Shown here in pieces: positions 44,333 through 51,571 of a DNA stretch of 52,690 bases. The DNA is from a virus: the IMG/VR virus record IMGVR_UViG_3300048023_000625, positions 1 through 52,690 of that record; one strand, given 5' to 3'. Below the pieces are notes generated by a model. It saw nothing but the letters and a program-made list of their open reading frames with translations, searched no databases and was not told where the DNA came from. Each line of letters begins with the position of its first letter. The first letter of the stretch is position 1. A program made the position numbers and the translations under genes.

Positions 44333-44959
44333 ATGGCAATCTCAACACTCACAAATATTACAGTGCCTTTGGCAAATGATACAAGCGCAACCAACCAAGG
44401 TTTGCTTATGCCAAAGTTACAATATCGTTTCCGTGTTACACTAGAAAATTTTGGTGTATCAAATGAAACACAGGAACTTACAAAACAAGTTATAGATGCA
44501 AGTCGTCCAACAATTAGTTTTGAAAATCAAGAACTACACGTTTACAACAGTAAAGTAAACATTGCTGGTAAGCACAGCTGGAATGAAATTACTGTCAACT
44601 TGCGAGATGATGTAAACGGAAATGTTACTAAGCTAGTCGGCGAGCAACTACAGAAGCAATTTGATTTCTTCGAACAAGCAAGTGCTGCATCAGGTATTGA
44701 TTACAAGTTCACACAGCGTTTAGAAATACTAGATGGTGGTAACGGTGTAAATGCTCCAAATGTTTTAGAAACTTGGGAAATTTACGGTGCATACCTAACA
44801 TCAGTCGATTATGGGTCAGTTGCTTATGCAAGTAGTGATCCAGTAACAGTTGCACTTACAATTATGTACGATAACGCAATCCAAACACCAGTCGGAACAG
44901 GCGTAGGTAGTACAGTAGCAAGAAATGTAAGCAGCCTTTCAACAGGTGGCGGCAGCTAA
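44333..44959 (+). CDS. gp19: Tail tube protein gp19
   Basis: A 208-aa protein (T4 gp19 is 163 aa) stacked as hexameric rings forming the inner tail tube. Recognised by LMPKLQYRFRVTLENFGVSN near residues 25-44, TKQVIDASRPTISFENQELH with VYNSKVNIAGKHSWNEITVN near 50-88, and FKFTQRLEILDGG-like and LETWEIYGAYLTSVDYGSVA near 145-165. The segment SSDPVTVALTIMYDNAIQ is typical of the family. The C-terminal 25 residues are Gly/Ser/Thr-rich. It is monocistronic: own late octamer and ribosome site upstream, strong terminator at 44981-45007 downstream, consistent with high-level late expression. Confidence 0.9.
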   Translation: MAISTLTNITVPLANDTSATNQGLLMPKLQYRFRVTLENFGVSNETQELTKQVIDASRPTISFENQELHVYNSKVNIAGKHSWNEITVNLRDDVNGNVTKLVGEQLQKQFDFFEQASAASGIDYKFTQRLEILDGGNGVNAPNVLETWEIYGAYLTSVDYGSVAYASSDPVTVALTIMYDNAIQTPVGTGVGSTVARNVSSLSTGGGS

Positions 44960-44980
44960 CACATAACATAGAGATTGCAC

Positions 44981-45007
44981 AAAAAGGAGTCTTTATGGCT
45001 CCTTTTT
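44981..45007 (+). terminator. Intrinsic terminator after gp19
   Basis: AAAAAGGAGTC pairs with GGCTCCTTTTT (11 bp, one G-U), loop TTTAT, followed by further T residues. The GGAG inside the stem is not a ribosome site. Confidence 0.88.
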
Positions 45008-45033
45008 TTATTATGTACGTGTTTTTGTAAAAT

Positions 45034-45041
45034 GATAAATA
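45034..45041 (+). promoter_or_regulatory. Late promoter octamer abutting the tube-cap ATG
   Basis: GATAAATA, then CGTT, then ATG at 45046. Only 4 nt separate octamer and start codon, and no Shine-Dalgarno sequence is present. Confidence 0.6.
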
Positions 45042-45045
45042 CGTT

Positions 45046-46377
45046 ATGAGTAAGTTTAATGGATTCTTTGATAATTTTACTAGTTCTTTAGGAAATCCTA
45101 AAGGCAATATGGGCGACTATGCTCACGCTAGTGCATTGTATGTGCGCAATAATTTACGCCTTGCACCTAACTTCAAATTTTTATATCACGTTGTATTTGA
45201 TATAAATCAAGTTGCCCTAGCATCATTGGGAAACTCAGTAGGACAATTACTAAACAAAAAAGAATTTAATCTATTAGTATCATCAGCAGATTTGCCTAGT
45301 TACACTTTACAAACTGATACAAAGAATCAATACAATAGGAAAAAACTTATACAAACAGGATTGAGATATGATCCTGTAAGTCTTACATTCCACGATGATA
45401 ATGCAGGTTTAACAACATTACTATGGGAAACATATTTTAGATATTACTACCAAGATCCAAATTATGCAAGAAAAAATGCTGCAGGACAACCTGATACAAC
45501 GGTACCGTTACCTTATATTAACAATCCTGATAATATATACGGAAGTGACATTAGGAACAGTTACAGATATGGCTTGGACAAAACTAGACCATCAGCACCT
45601 TTCTTTAATAGTATTACAATAAATCAATTGCACGGTAATAGTGGACAAAGTACATTTACTAGTTATACAATGGTAAATCCTTTGATAACTAGTTTAAGAC
45701 ACGATAATCTCGAACAAGGGTCAAATAGTTTTACAAAAAACGAAATGCAAGTTGAGTATGAATCTGTTATGTATGGCAGAGGGTTGACTACACAAGACAA
45801 TCCAGCAGGCTTTGCTGATCCATCACATTACGATGTTACACCTAGTCCATTATCTATAGAAGGTGGAGGCTCAACTAATTTATTCGGAGACGGTGGTATT
45901 TTAAGTGGTATTACATCTGTGTTTAAAGATATAGAAAATGGTAATAGTAATATAGGCACTGTATTAACTGGTATAAACACGATTAGGAATATTAATAATT
46001 TATCAAATGCTGATCTAAATGCAGAAAAAGATTCTATTTTAAATGGTGCATTAGCTATATTTGCAACTTCTGCTATAAACGGATTGAACAACGCAGTATT
46101 TCCTTCTGGAAATACTGCTGCACAAACACAATCATTACAACTTGCAGATAATAATAATAGTATCTTCAGCTTACCACGTAATGATGCTTTGAATGTTTTA
46201 AATAATAATCAACAAGCCAAAGACGACTTTGCATTTAGAAATCTTTACTTTAATTCACAACAATCGGGAAATTTAAACGATAGAAAAGAAAGTTGGAATA
46301 GTTTAAGTAGATCACAAAAAGATGCGTTTGGACAAGTTGCAATAGATAATTTTGATAATATAAGGAATGCGCAATGA
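45046..46377 (+). CDS. Baseplate tail-tube cap/initiator protein (gp48/gp54-like)
   Basis: A 443-aa protein. The first 190 residues have tube-protein character: APNFKFLYHVVFDINQVALA near 40-59, NKKEFNLLVSSADLPSYTLQ near 70-89 with NRKKLIQTGLRYDPVSLTFH, then LLWETYFRYYYQDPNYARKN. The same strand order occurs in gp19 and in T4 gp48/gp54, which sit on the baseplate and start tube growth. Which of the two it is cannot be settled from sequence alone. The rest is Asn/Ser-rich, with a helical segment near 300-345. The ATG is 4 nt after a late octamer with no ribosome site; the gene overlaps the next by ATGA. Confidence 0.65.
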   Translation: MSKFNGFFDNFTSSLGNPKGNMGDYAHASALYVRNNLRLAPNFKFLYHVVFDINQVALASLGNSVGQLLNKKEFNLLVSSADLPSYTLQTDTKNQYNRKKLIQTGLRYDPVSLTFHDDNAGLTTLLWETYFRYYYQDPNYARKNAAGQPDTTVPLPYINNPDNIYGSDIRNSYRYGLDKTRPSAPFFNSITINQLHGNSGQSTFTSYTMVNPLITSLRHDNLEQGSNSFTKNEMQVEYESVMYGRGLTTQDNPAGFADPSHYDVTPSPLSIEGGGSTNLFGDGGILSGITSVFKDIENGNSNIGTVLTGINTIRNINNLSNADLNAEKDSILNGALAIFATSAINGLNNAVFPSGNTAAQTQSLQLADNNNSIFSLPRNDALNVLNNNQQAKDDFAFRNLYFNSQQSGNLNDRKESWNSLSRSQKDAFGQVAIDNFDNIRNAQ

Positions 46378-46754
46378 GTAATAATTACACAGATATAGCA
46401 GGTATATCAAAAAATCAAGATAGTGCAGGAGAAGTAAAAGAATTCTTTAACAAATATTTTACCAAACAAATTAATTTTACATCTAATCAAGTAGATAGTG
46501 TTGTTGGTTTTTTTGAAAAAAGAGGTTTTGAAAAACAAAGTGCTATTGCTGTATCTACTGTAATATTACAGCAAGCTGAATTAGAAAAGACACCTGTGTA
46601 TAGTATTTTAGATACTTTAAAAGGATTAACCGAAGTACAAATTAGTAAATTAGTTACCACAATTATTAATGTAAACAGAAGTAAATCAAGTGCATTAGGT
46701 TATCAAGTGTTACCATTGGTACAAAGTAGAGAAGCTAGAAATATTGTGTTGTAA
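46374..46754 (+). CDS. Small conserved protein of the tail/head completion cluster
   Basis: A 126-aa helical protein with KYFTKQINFTSNQVDSVVGF near residues 28-47, FFEKRGFEKQSAIAVSTVIL near 47-66, and ILDTLKGLTEVQISKLVTTI then NVNRSKSSALGYQ near 78-115. I have an impression of similar unnamed proteins next to tube-cap genes in marine T4-like phages, but I cannot name the family. It is coupled on both sides (ATGA upstream; TAATG downstream). It is probably a minor virion or assembly protein. No transmembrane segment or catalytic motif is visible. Confidence 0.6.
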   Translation: MSNNYTDIAGISKNQDSAGEVKEFFNKYFTKQINFTSNQVDSVVGFFEKRGFEKQSAIAVSTVILQQAELEKTPVYSILDTLKGLTEVQISKLVTTIINVNRSKSSALGYQVLPLVQSREARNIVL

Positions 46755-47191
46755 TGGCTCGTTTTGCTCAAGGAAAGTATGCGCTTAAAAATCCTAGCAA
46801 ATATATAGGAGGCAGAACGCCAACATATAGAAGTAGTTGGGAATACGCTTTTATGCGTATGTGTGATACAAATGAAAATATAACAAAATGGGCAAGTGAA
46901 GCAGTAAAAATACCCTACAGAAACCCACTAAGTGGAAAGTACACAATTTATGTTCCTGACTTTTTTATGGTTTATGTTGATCGTACAGGTAAACAAAAAG
47001 TTGAACTGGTTGAAGTAAAACCATCAAATCAAACTACATTAGAGAAAGCAGGCCGTAGTAGAACTAATCAATTGCACTACGCAGTGAATCAAGCAAAATG
47101 GTCAGCAGCTAGAGCCTATTGTAAACAAAAGGGTATGCTGTTTCGAGTTGTAAATGAAGGAGATATATTTCATCAAGGCAAACGTAGATGA
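46754..47191 (+). CDS. gp4: Head completion protein gp4 (TnsA-like nuclease fold)
   Basis: A 145-aa protein matching T4 gp4 (about 150 aa) in order and spacing: KYALKNPSKYIGGRTPTYRS at 8-27, SWEYAFMRMCDTNENITKWA with SE near 28-49, IPYRNPLSGKYTIYVPDFFM near 53-72, VELVEVKP near 82-89, and NQAKWSAARAYCKQKGMLFR near 112-131. The E...D...E-V-K arrangement (Glu30, Asp69, Glu86-Lys88) is that of a PD-(D/E)XK nuclease of the TnsA_N type. In T4 the protein finishes the DNA-filled head before tail joining. It is coupled to neighbours by TAATG upstream and ATGA downstream. Confidence 0.82.
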   Translation: MARFAQGKYALKNPSKYIGGRTPTYRSSWEYAFMRMCDTNENITKWASEAVKIPYRNPLSGKYTIYVPDFFMVYVDRTGKQKVELVEVKPSNQTTLEKAGRSRTNQLHYAVNQAKWSAARAYCKQKGMLFRVVNEGDIFHQGKRR

Positions 47192-47814
47192 TAATATATT
47201 GTGCAGCTGATCCTGTATACTTTAATCTTTACTTTGATTTATGGATTAAACAATTAAATAAATTTTATAACAATAAAAAAATAATTGCTTTGTATAAACC
47301 AAGCAACAGTATTATACAAAAATGTAAGAAATACAAAGTAGAAAGTGTAGATGTTACAAATTTATTTCCTACTAATCCTACAAGAGAACACTTTTATCTA
47401 CTACGTTGGCTTTGTTTACCTTATTACAAAAAAGAAAATATATTATGTACACAGATAAATTGTTTAGCAGTCAAAAAACAAAACTTTCCTAAAATTGATG
47501 TAGAACAATGGCGTATACAAAGACAAAAAAGAGGGTACTTAGGAGGAGTGTCAGCAAGTGTATTCACACCTAGTGCAGCACAAAAAGTTGTAGAACAAGC
47601 AAAAACAATGTTAAATAATCCACCTACAACAGATCATCCTATGAATATTTGGCAAATAGAAAATTTAGTACAGTATCAACATAAAAGCGAACAACAACTT
47701 AAGACAGAAAACAAACAAGAATTACAAGATTACACACATTGGATAACTGCTAGGACAAGTATAGTATGGACAGCACAACAAAAAATAAATGCACTAACCA
47801 ATAATATTGACTAA
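47188..47814 (+). CDS. Degenerate GT-A-like glycosyltransferase
   Basis: A 208-aa protein resembling small phage GT-A enzymes: an N-terminal strand with YCAADPVYFNLYFDLWIKQL, then KIIALYKPSN near 31-40, REHFYLLRWLCLPYYKKENI near 70-89, and LCTQINCLAVKKQ near 90-102. In active relatives the last block is usually (V/T)DxDCL, providing the metal-binding DxD; here it is TQIN, so both aspartates are missing. It may be inactive, metal-independent or a binding protein. The C-terminal half has HPMNIWQIENLVQYQ. It starts in an ATGA overlap with gp4 and stops at the octamer before gp16. Confidence 0.5.
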   Translation: MIIYCAADPVYFNLYFDLWIKQLNKFYNNKKIIALYKPSNSIIQKCKKYKVESVDVTNLFPTNPTREHFYLLRWLCLPYYKKENILCTQINCLAVKKQNFPKIDVEQWRIQRQKRGYLGGVSASVFTPSAAQKVVEQAKTMLNNPPTTDHPMNIWQIENLVQYQHKSEQQLKTENKQELQDYTHWITARTSIVWTAQQKINALTNNID

Positions 47815-47818
47815 ATAA
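47811..47818 (+). promoter_or_regulatory. Late-like octamer before gp16
   Basis: CTAAATAA then TAGTA, overlapping the previous stop. The same extended form occurs before gp18 at 40936. The expected start leaves about 20 nt of leader containing TGGAATAA. Confidence 0.45.
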
Positions 47819-47843
47819 TAGTAGCATATAATGGAATAATATT

Positions 47844-48332
47844 ATGACCAAAAAACTAGAAGATTTATTAAATATTGCACCTGATGATATCAAAGAAGAA
47901 AATAAAGAAAAAGCACAAAATGCTATTGTAGAACAAGAAGATACATTTAGAGATATTGCCGACTTTGATAAAATTGCAAGTGCTCTGCCTGCTGTTAAAG
48001 GCTTAGGAGATATGGCAGACAAAGAACTTAATGAAGTTGCAAACAAAGCTATGACTGCATACGATGATTTAATGGATTTAGGTATGAACGTAGAGTCAAG
48101 ATATTCCGGCAGAGTGTTTGAAGTAGCAGGAACAATGCTTAAAACATCATTAGATGCTAAAATTGCAAAACTAGATAAAAAATTAAAGATGGTAGACTTG
48201 CAACTTAAAAAAGAAAAAATGGACAAAGACGGCGGCGTAGCTCCTGATGGTATAGTCAATGGTGAAGGATATGTTGTCACTGACAGAAATAGTCTACTTG
48301 AACGCTTAAAAGGTCTAGATAAAGATAAATAG
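47844..48332 (+). CDS. gp16: Small terminase subunit gp16
   Basis: A 162-aa protein, nearly the length of T4 gp16 (164 aa), placed before gp17. It has an acidic N-terminal segment (LEDLLNIAPDDIKEENKEKA), a central helical domain (AVKGLGDMADKELNEVANKA; YDDLMDLGMN; RYSGRVFEVAGTMLKTSLDA) and a charged coiled coil (KLDKKLKMVDLQLKKEKMDK). The RxxEVAGxMLKT helix corresponds to the SPRAxEVxxxLxK segment of T4-type small terminases. These ring oligomers recognise phage DNA and stimulate gp17. Identification rests on this pattern, length and position. Confidence 0.78.
   Translation: MTKKLEDLLNIAPDDIKEENKEKAQNAIVEQEDTFRDIADFDKIASALPAVKGLGDMADKELNEVANKAMTAYDDLMDLGMNVESRYSGRVFEVAGTMLKTSLDAKIAKLDKKLKMVDLQLKKEKMDKDGGVAPDGIVNGEGYVVTDRNSLLERLKGLDKDK
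48324..48331 (+). promoter_or_regulatory. Late promoter octamer after gp16
   Basis: GATAAATA overlapping the gp16 stop; 21 nt before the next ATG, with AATAGGAA between. Confidence 0.55.
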
Positions 48333-48352
48333 TTTATAATAGGAATACAATT

Positions 48353-48907
48353 ATGAAAAGTTTTACAGAGTACTTAGCCGAATCCAAAAAAGTATATTCT
48401 TTTAAAGTAGGCGTGGCAGGTGAACTACCTGAACATTTTGAAGATCATATGGAAAGAGGATTGCAAAAATTTGGCGTTGGCAAAATGTCAACAGGCAAAA
48501 AAACACCAATTCAAGAACGCCCACTAGATTTTCCACAGTTGGAGAATACAGAAGTACACTACTATGAAGTGGATTTAATGTATCCAACAACTAGTAGAGT
48601 ATTACAAGAATACTTAGGAAGTGTTTGCAAAGTTCCACAAAGCCATATAATTGTACGTAACCCTAACGAACCACAAGAACTTTATCAGCAAGAAAAAGAC
48701 GACGAAGAATATATAGCAAAACTTACACAAGAAGAATTAGGTGGTGAATCAGCACAGGAAAATGCTGGAGCAAATAGAGTAATGGATTTATTAAAAGAAT
48801 TAGAAGCATCTCGCAAAGATCGCGAAGTTGATCCAATGGCAGAAGTGCCAACAGGTGAAAGCAAAGACATTGGCGATGTTGAAAATAGTAAGGCGGTATT
48901 ATCGTGA
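48353..48907 (+). CDS. Probable internal head protein with capsid-targeting N-terminus
   Basis: A 184-aa protein starting MKSFTEYLAESKKVYSFKVG. The first ten residues match the capsid-targeting sequence of T4 internal proteins (MKTYQEFIAE, from memory), and LAE at residues 8-10 is a gp21-type cleavage site. The middle has KKTPIQERPLDFPQLENTEV and HYYEVDLMYPTTSRVLQEYL, then VPQSHIIVRNPNEPQELYQQ near 95-115. The last 65 residues are acidic. The body may be a conserved marine T4-like protein of unknown function. It is in one coupled unit (GTGA overlap) with the peptidoglycan-binding-domain gene and lies between the two terminase genes. Confidence 0.6.
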   Translation: MKSFTEYLAESKKVYSFKVGVAGELPEHFEDHMERGLQKFGVGKMSTGKKTPIQERPLDFPQLENTEVHYYEVDLMYPTTSRVLQEYLGSVCKVPQSHIIVRNPNEPQELYQQEKDDEEYIAKLTQEELGGESAQENAGANRVMDLLKELEASRKDREVDPMAEVPTGESKDIGDVENSKAVLS

Positions 48908-49917
48908 GTAAAAAAGAACAAATAAATGAAGTAGCACCATTAGTGGCAGCGTTAATGGGCGCTCTAGTCGGTATGGGGCTAGAAAAAAATAAAGCAAAAA
49001 AAGCAGCACAGCAAGCAGTGAATAAAACACAAGGTGGATCACAAGGTGGTAGTACTTGGAATGATCCTGACAAAGCACCTAGAGTTCCACAAGGACGCGA
49101 TGATGCCGAGCAAGCAGGAGCAAGAGCTGCTCAAGCAGTTTATGACAAAAACAAAGCAGCACAAGCAGCACCTAAAGCTCCAGGCGGTGTATACTATAAC
49201 AAAAAAATGATTAGAACAGGCCCTATGGTAAAAGAATTACAAAAATTATTATATGGGCAAAACTCTAAAAAAGTAGACGGCAAATGGGGACCACAAACTT
49301 CAAAAGCTGTAATGACTTTCCAAAAAAATCAAGGACTCAAAGTTGATGGTATTGTAGGTCCTAATACTATGAAAAGATTAGAAAAACTAGCTGCACCTGA
49401 TAATAATAAAAATCAAAAAATTCAAAGCAAAAGTTTTGCACCTCCATCTAGAAATACACAAAGCGGTAATCCAAATGTACCAAGGAGTAACCAGATGGCA
49501 AGTACAAACAACACAAATACACCTATAAATGAAGATATAACTATTTCGGGTAGTGCAGAGGATTTAATTCGTATGATGCAACTAGCTGGAGCAGCAGATG
49601 CAAAAGCAGTTGATGCAAATGATATAAATCAAGATTCTTCTTGCGGTTGCGATTCAGAACCAGATATGGGCGATATGGTAAGAATGATTTCTGCTACAGA
49701 AGAAGATGATGGAGTAATGGGAGACGAATATGACGACGAACCAAGTGCTCCAGACGAAGTTTACAGCAACGATGTAAGTGCAAGTATACCACACGGTGAC
49801 GACTTACATAAGAAGAAAAAATCATATGCAAAAGTTGCTGGCGGCGATAATCCAATGGCACTAGAAGATACATTACGTGCGCAATTAAGTGCAGCTTTAC
49901 AAGAAAAGAAAAAATAA
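48904..49917 (+). CDS. Peptidoglycan-binding-domain virion protein
   Basis: A 337-aa protein. It starts at GTG 48904 in a GTGA overlap. Residues 1-35 contain MSKKEQINEVAPLVAALMGA followed by LVGMGL, with INE (7-9) fitting the gp21 rule and a short hydrophobic stretch after it. About 98-155 is a PG_binding_1 domain (GPMVKELQKLLYGQNSKKVD, KWGPQTSKAVMTFQKNQGLK, VDGIVGPNTMKRL). Gln/Asn-rich linkers follow, then an acidic region with DSSCGCDSEPD near 240, and a basic end (NPMALEDTLRAQLSAALQEK). No catalytic lysozyme domain is present. It probably binds cell wall during entry or lysis, or uses the domain structurally. A strong terminator follows. Confidence 0.7.
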   Translation: MSKKEQINEVAPLVAALMGALVGMGLEKNKAKKAAQQAVNKTQGGSQGGSTWNDPDKAPRVPQGRDDAEQAGARAAQAVYDKNKAAQAAPKAPGGVYYNKKMIRTGPMVKELQKLLYGQNSKKVDGKWGPQTSKAVMTFQKNQGLKVDGIVGPNTMKRLEKLAAPDNNKNQKIQSKSFAPPSRNTQSGNPNVPRSNQMASTNNTNTPINEDITISGSAEDLIRMMQLAGAADAKAVDANDINQDSSCGCDSEPDMGDMVRMISATEEDDGVMGDEYDDEPSAPDEVYSNDVSASIPHGDDLHKKKKSYAKVAGGDNPMALEDTLRAQLSAALQEKKK

Positions 49918-49937
49918 AGTAAATACCCCCAGAACTC

Positions 49938-49966
49938 AATAGCGCCTTCGGGCGCTATTTTTTTGA
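49938..49966 (+). terminator. Intrinsic terminator between the PG-binding gene and gp17
   Basis: AATAGCGCC pairs with GGCGCTATT around a UUCG loop, followed by a T run. Only about 12 nt separate it from the gp17 ATG. Confidence 0.92.
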
Positions 49967-49973
49967 TTAAATA
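49966..49973 (+). promoter_or_regulatory. Late-like octamer abutting the gp17 ATG
   Basis: ATTAAATA, then CAAT, then ATG at 49978. It directly follows the terminator T run. No ribosome site. Confidence 0.45.
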
Positions 49974-49977
49974 CAAT

Positions 49978-51558
49978 ATGTCTAAATCACTCGACGGTGT
50001 CCTTACCAAAAAAGCAAATAAACAGGAAACATATACAGAAGCGCAAATACAAGATTTAATGTCTTGTATGGATAAAGATATAGGCTATCTATATTTCGCA
50101 CGTAAGTTTGCACATATACAACATCCTGTTCAAGGTAAACTTATATTCGATCCTTTTGAATACCAATTAGGACTTATGCATAGTTACCATAATTATCGTT
50201 TCAACATTAATATGATGCCAAGACAAACAGGAAAAACAACTTGTGCAAGTATATATTTGGCTTGGTTTGCAATGTTTAATCCAGATCAAACCATCCTTAT
50301 TGCTGCACACAAATATACCGGTGCACAGGAGATTATGCAACGTATAAGATATGTTTATGAACTTTGTCCTGACCATATACGTGCAGGTGTTACTAGTTAT
50401 AATAAAGGTAGTATAGAGTTTGAAAATGGTTCACGGATTATCAGTCAAACAACAACAGGAACTACAGGACGTGGTCTTTCTATTTCTTTATTATACTGTG
50501 ACGAGTTTGCATTTGTGCAACCTAACATCGCAGAAGAGTTTTGGACATCAATATCACCTACACTAGCAACAGGTGGTCGTGCTATTATTACTAGTACACC
50601 TAATAGTGATGAAGACACATTTGCTACTATTTGGAAGCAAGCAGAACAAAAGTTTGATGAACACGGTAACGAACGTGAGGTAGGTATTAATGGATTTCAT
50701 TCATTTATTGCACATTGGAGCGAACATCCAGACAGAGATGAAGATTGGAAAATAGACGAAATAGGGCGCATCGGCGAAGAAAAGTTTCGTCGTGAATACG
50801 GCTGCGAGTTTTTGGTATTTGATGAAACATTAATTAATAGTCTTAAACTTGCAGTTATGGAAGGAAATAATCCAACATTAAATATGGGACAAGTGCGCTG
50901 GTATAAAACTCCGTCTTTAGACAAAAACTACACAGTTGCTTTAGATCCTGCAATGGGCACAGGTGGGGATAATGCTGCAATACAAGTTTTAGAACTACCA
51001 ACATACGAACAAGTAGCAGAATGGAAACATAATTTAACAGCAATACCTGGGCAGATTAGAGTAATGCGTGATATATGTAAATATATTTCTGATACAACAA
51101 AAAGTGAAGGTAGTAATATTTACTGGAGTGTTGAAAATAACGGTATAGGAGAAGCAGCACTTATTGTTATCCAAGACTTTGGCGAAGAGAATATACCAGG
51201 ATTGTTTATTAGTGAACCTATACGGAAAGGGCATATTAGGAAGTTCCGCAAAGGGTTCAACACAACACACGGTAGTAAAACTACAGCTTGTGCAAGATTA
51301 AAGACTATGATAGAAAATGATAAACTTGTAATAAGAAGCAAACCTTTAATTACAGAATTAAAAGGGTTTATTGCTACAGGAAGTAGTTTCCAAGCAAAAC
51401 CAGGAAACACTGACGATTTGGTTAGTGCGTTAATTTTAACATTGAGGATTATAAATGTTATGAAAGATTGGGATCCAACTGTTTATAATACGTTTACACA
51501 AGTAGATCACGAAGAGGATTACGAAATGCCAATGCCGATCTTTATAAGTAGCAATTAG
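49978..51558 (+). CDS. gp17: Large terminase subunit gp17
   Basis: A 526-aa packaging motor (T4 gp17 is 610 aa). The N-terminal ATPase has Walker A MPRQTGKTT (Lys86) and Walker B LLYCDEFAF (Asp175, Glu176). Coupling motif TSTPNSDEDT follows. The C-terminal RNase H-like nuclease has VALDPAMGTGGDNAA (Asp323), WSVENNGIGEAAL (Glu386) and GNTDDLVSALIL (Asp479/Asp480), which together form the metal site. It cuts concatemers and drives DNA through the portal. ATG 49978 is chosen over TTG 49963, which lies in the terminator T run. There is no Shine-Dalgarno sequence, and the ATG is 4 nt after a late-like octamer, suggesting leaderless translation. The small N-terminal extension of T4 gp17 is absent. 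Confidence 0.96.
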   Translation: MSKSLDGVLTKKANKQETYTEAQIQDLMSCMDKDIGYLYFARKFAHIQHPVQGKLIFDPFEYQLGLMHSYHNYRFNINMMPRQTGKTTCASIYLAWFAMFNPDQTILIAAHKYTGAQEIMQRIRYVYELCPDHIRAGVTSYNKGSIEFENGSRIISQTTTGTTGRGLSISLLYCDEFAFVQPNIAEEFWTSISPTLATGGRAIITSTPNSDEDTFATIWKQAEQKFDEHGNEREVGINGFHSFIAHWSEHPDRDEDWKIDEIGRIGEEKFRREYGCEFLVFDETLINSLKLAVMEGNNPTLNMGQVRWYKTPSLDKNYTVALDPAMGTGGDNAAIQVLELPTYEQVAEWKHNLTAIPGQIRVMRDICKYISDTTKSEGSNIYWSVENNGIGEAALIVIQDFGEENIPGLFISEPIRKGHIRKFRKGFNTTHGSKTTACARLKTMIENDKLVIRSKPLITELKGFIATGSSFQAKPGNTDDLVSALILTLRIINVMKDWDPTVYNTFTQVDHEEDYEMPMPIFISSN

Positions 51559-51565
51559 ATAAATA
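51558..51565 (+). promoter_or_regulatory. Late octamer abutting the LysM gene start
   Basis: GATAAATA, then ACAAGT, then ATG ATG at 51572. No ribosome site; overlaps the gp17 stop. Confidence 0.55.
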
Positions 51566-51571
51566 ACAAGT

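Noticed and set aside
49918-49925. AGTAAATA as a late promoter for gp17
   Set aside because: A strong terminator lies directly downstream, before gp17, so a transcript from here would stop at once; the octamer at 49966 fits better.
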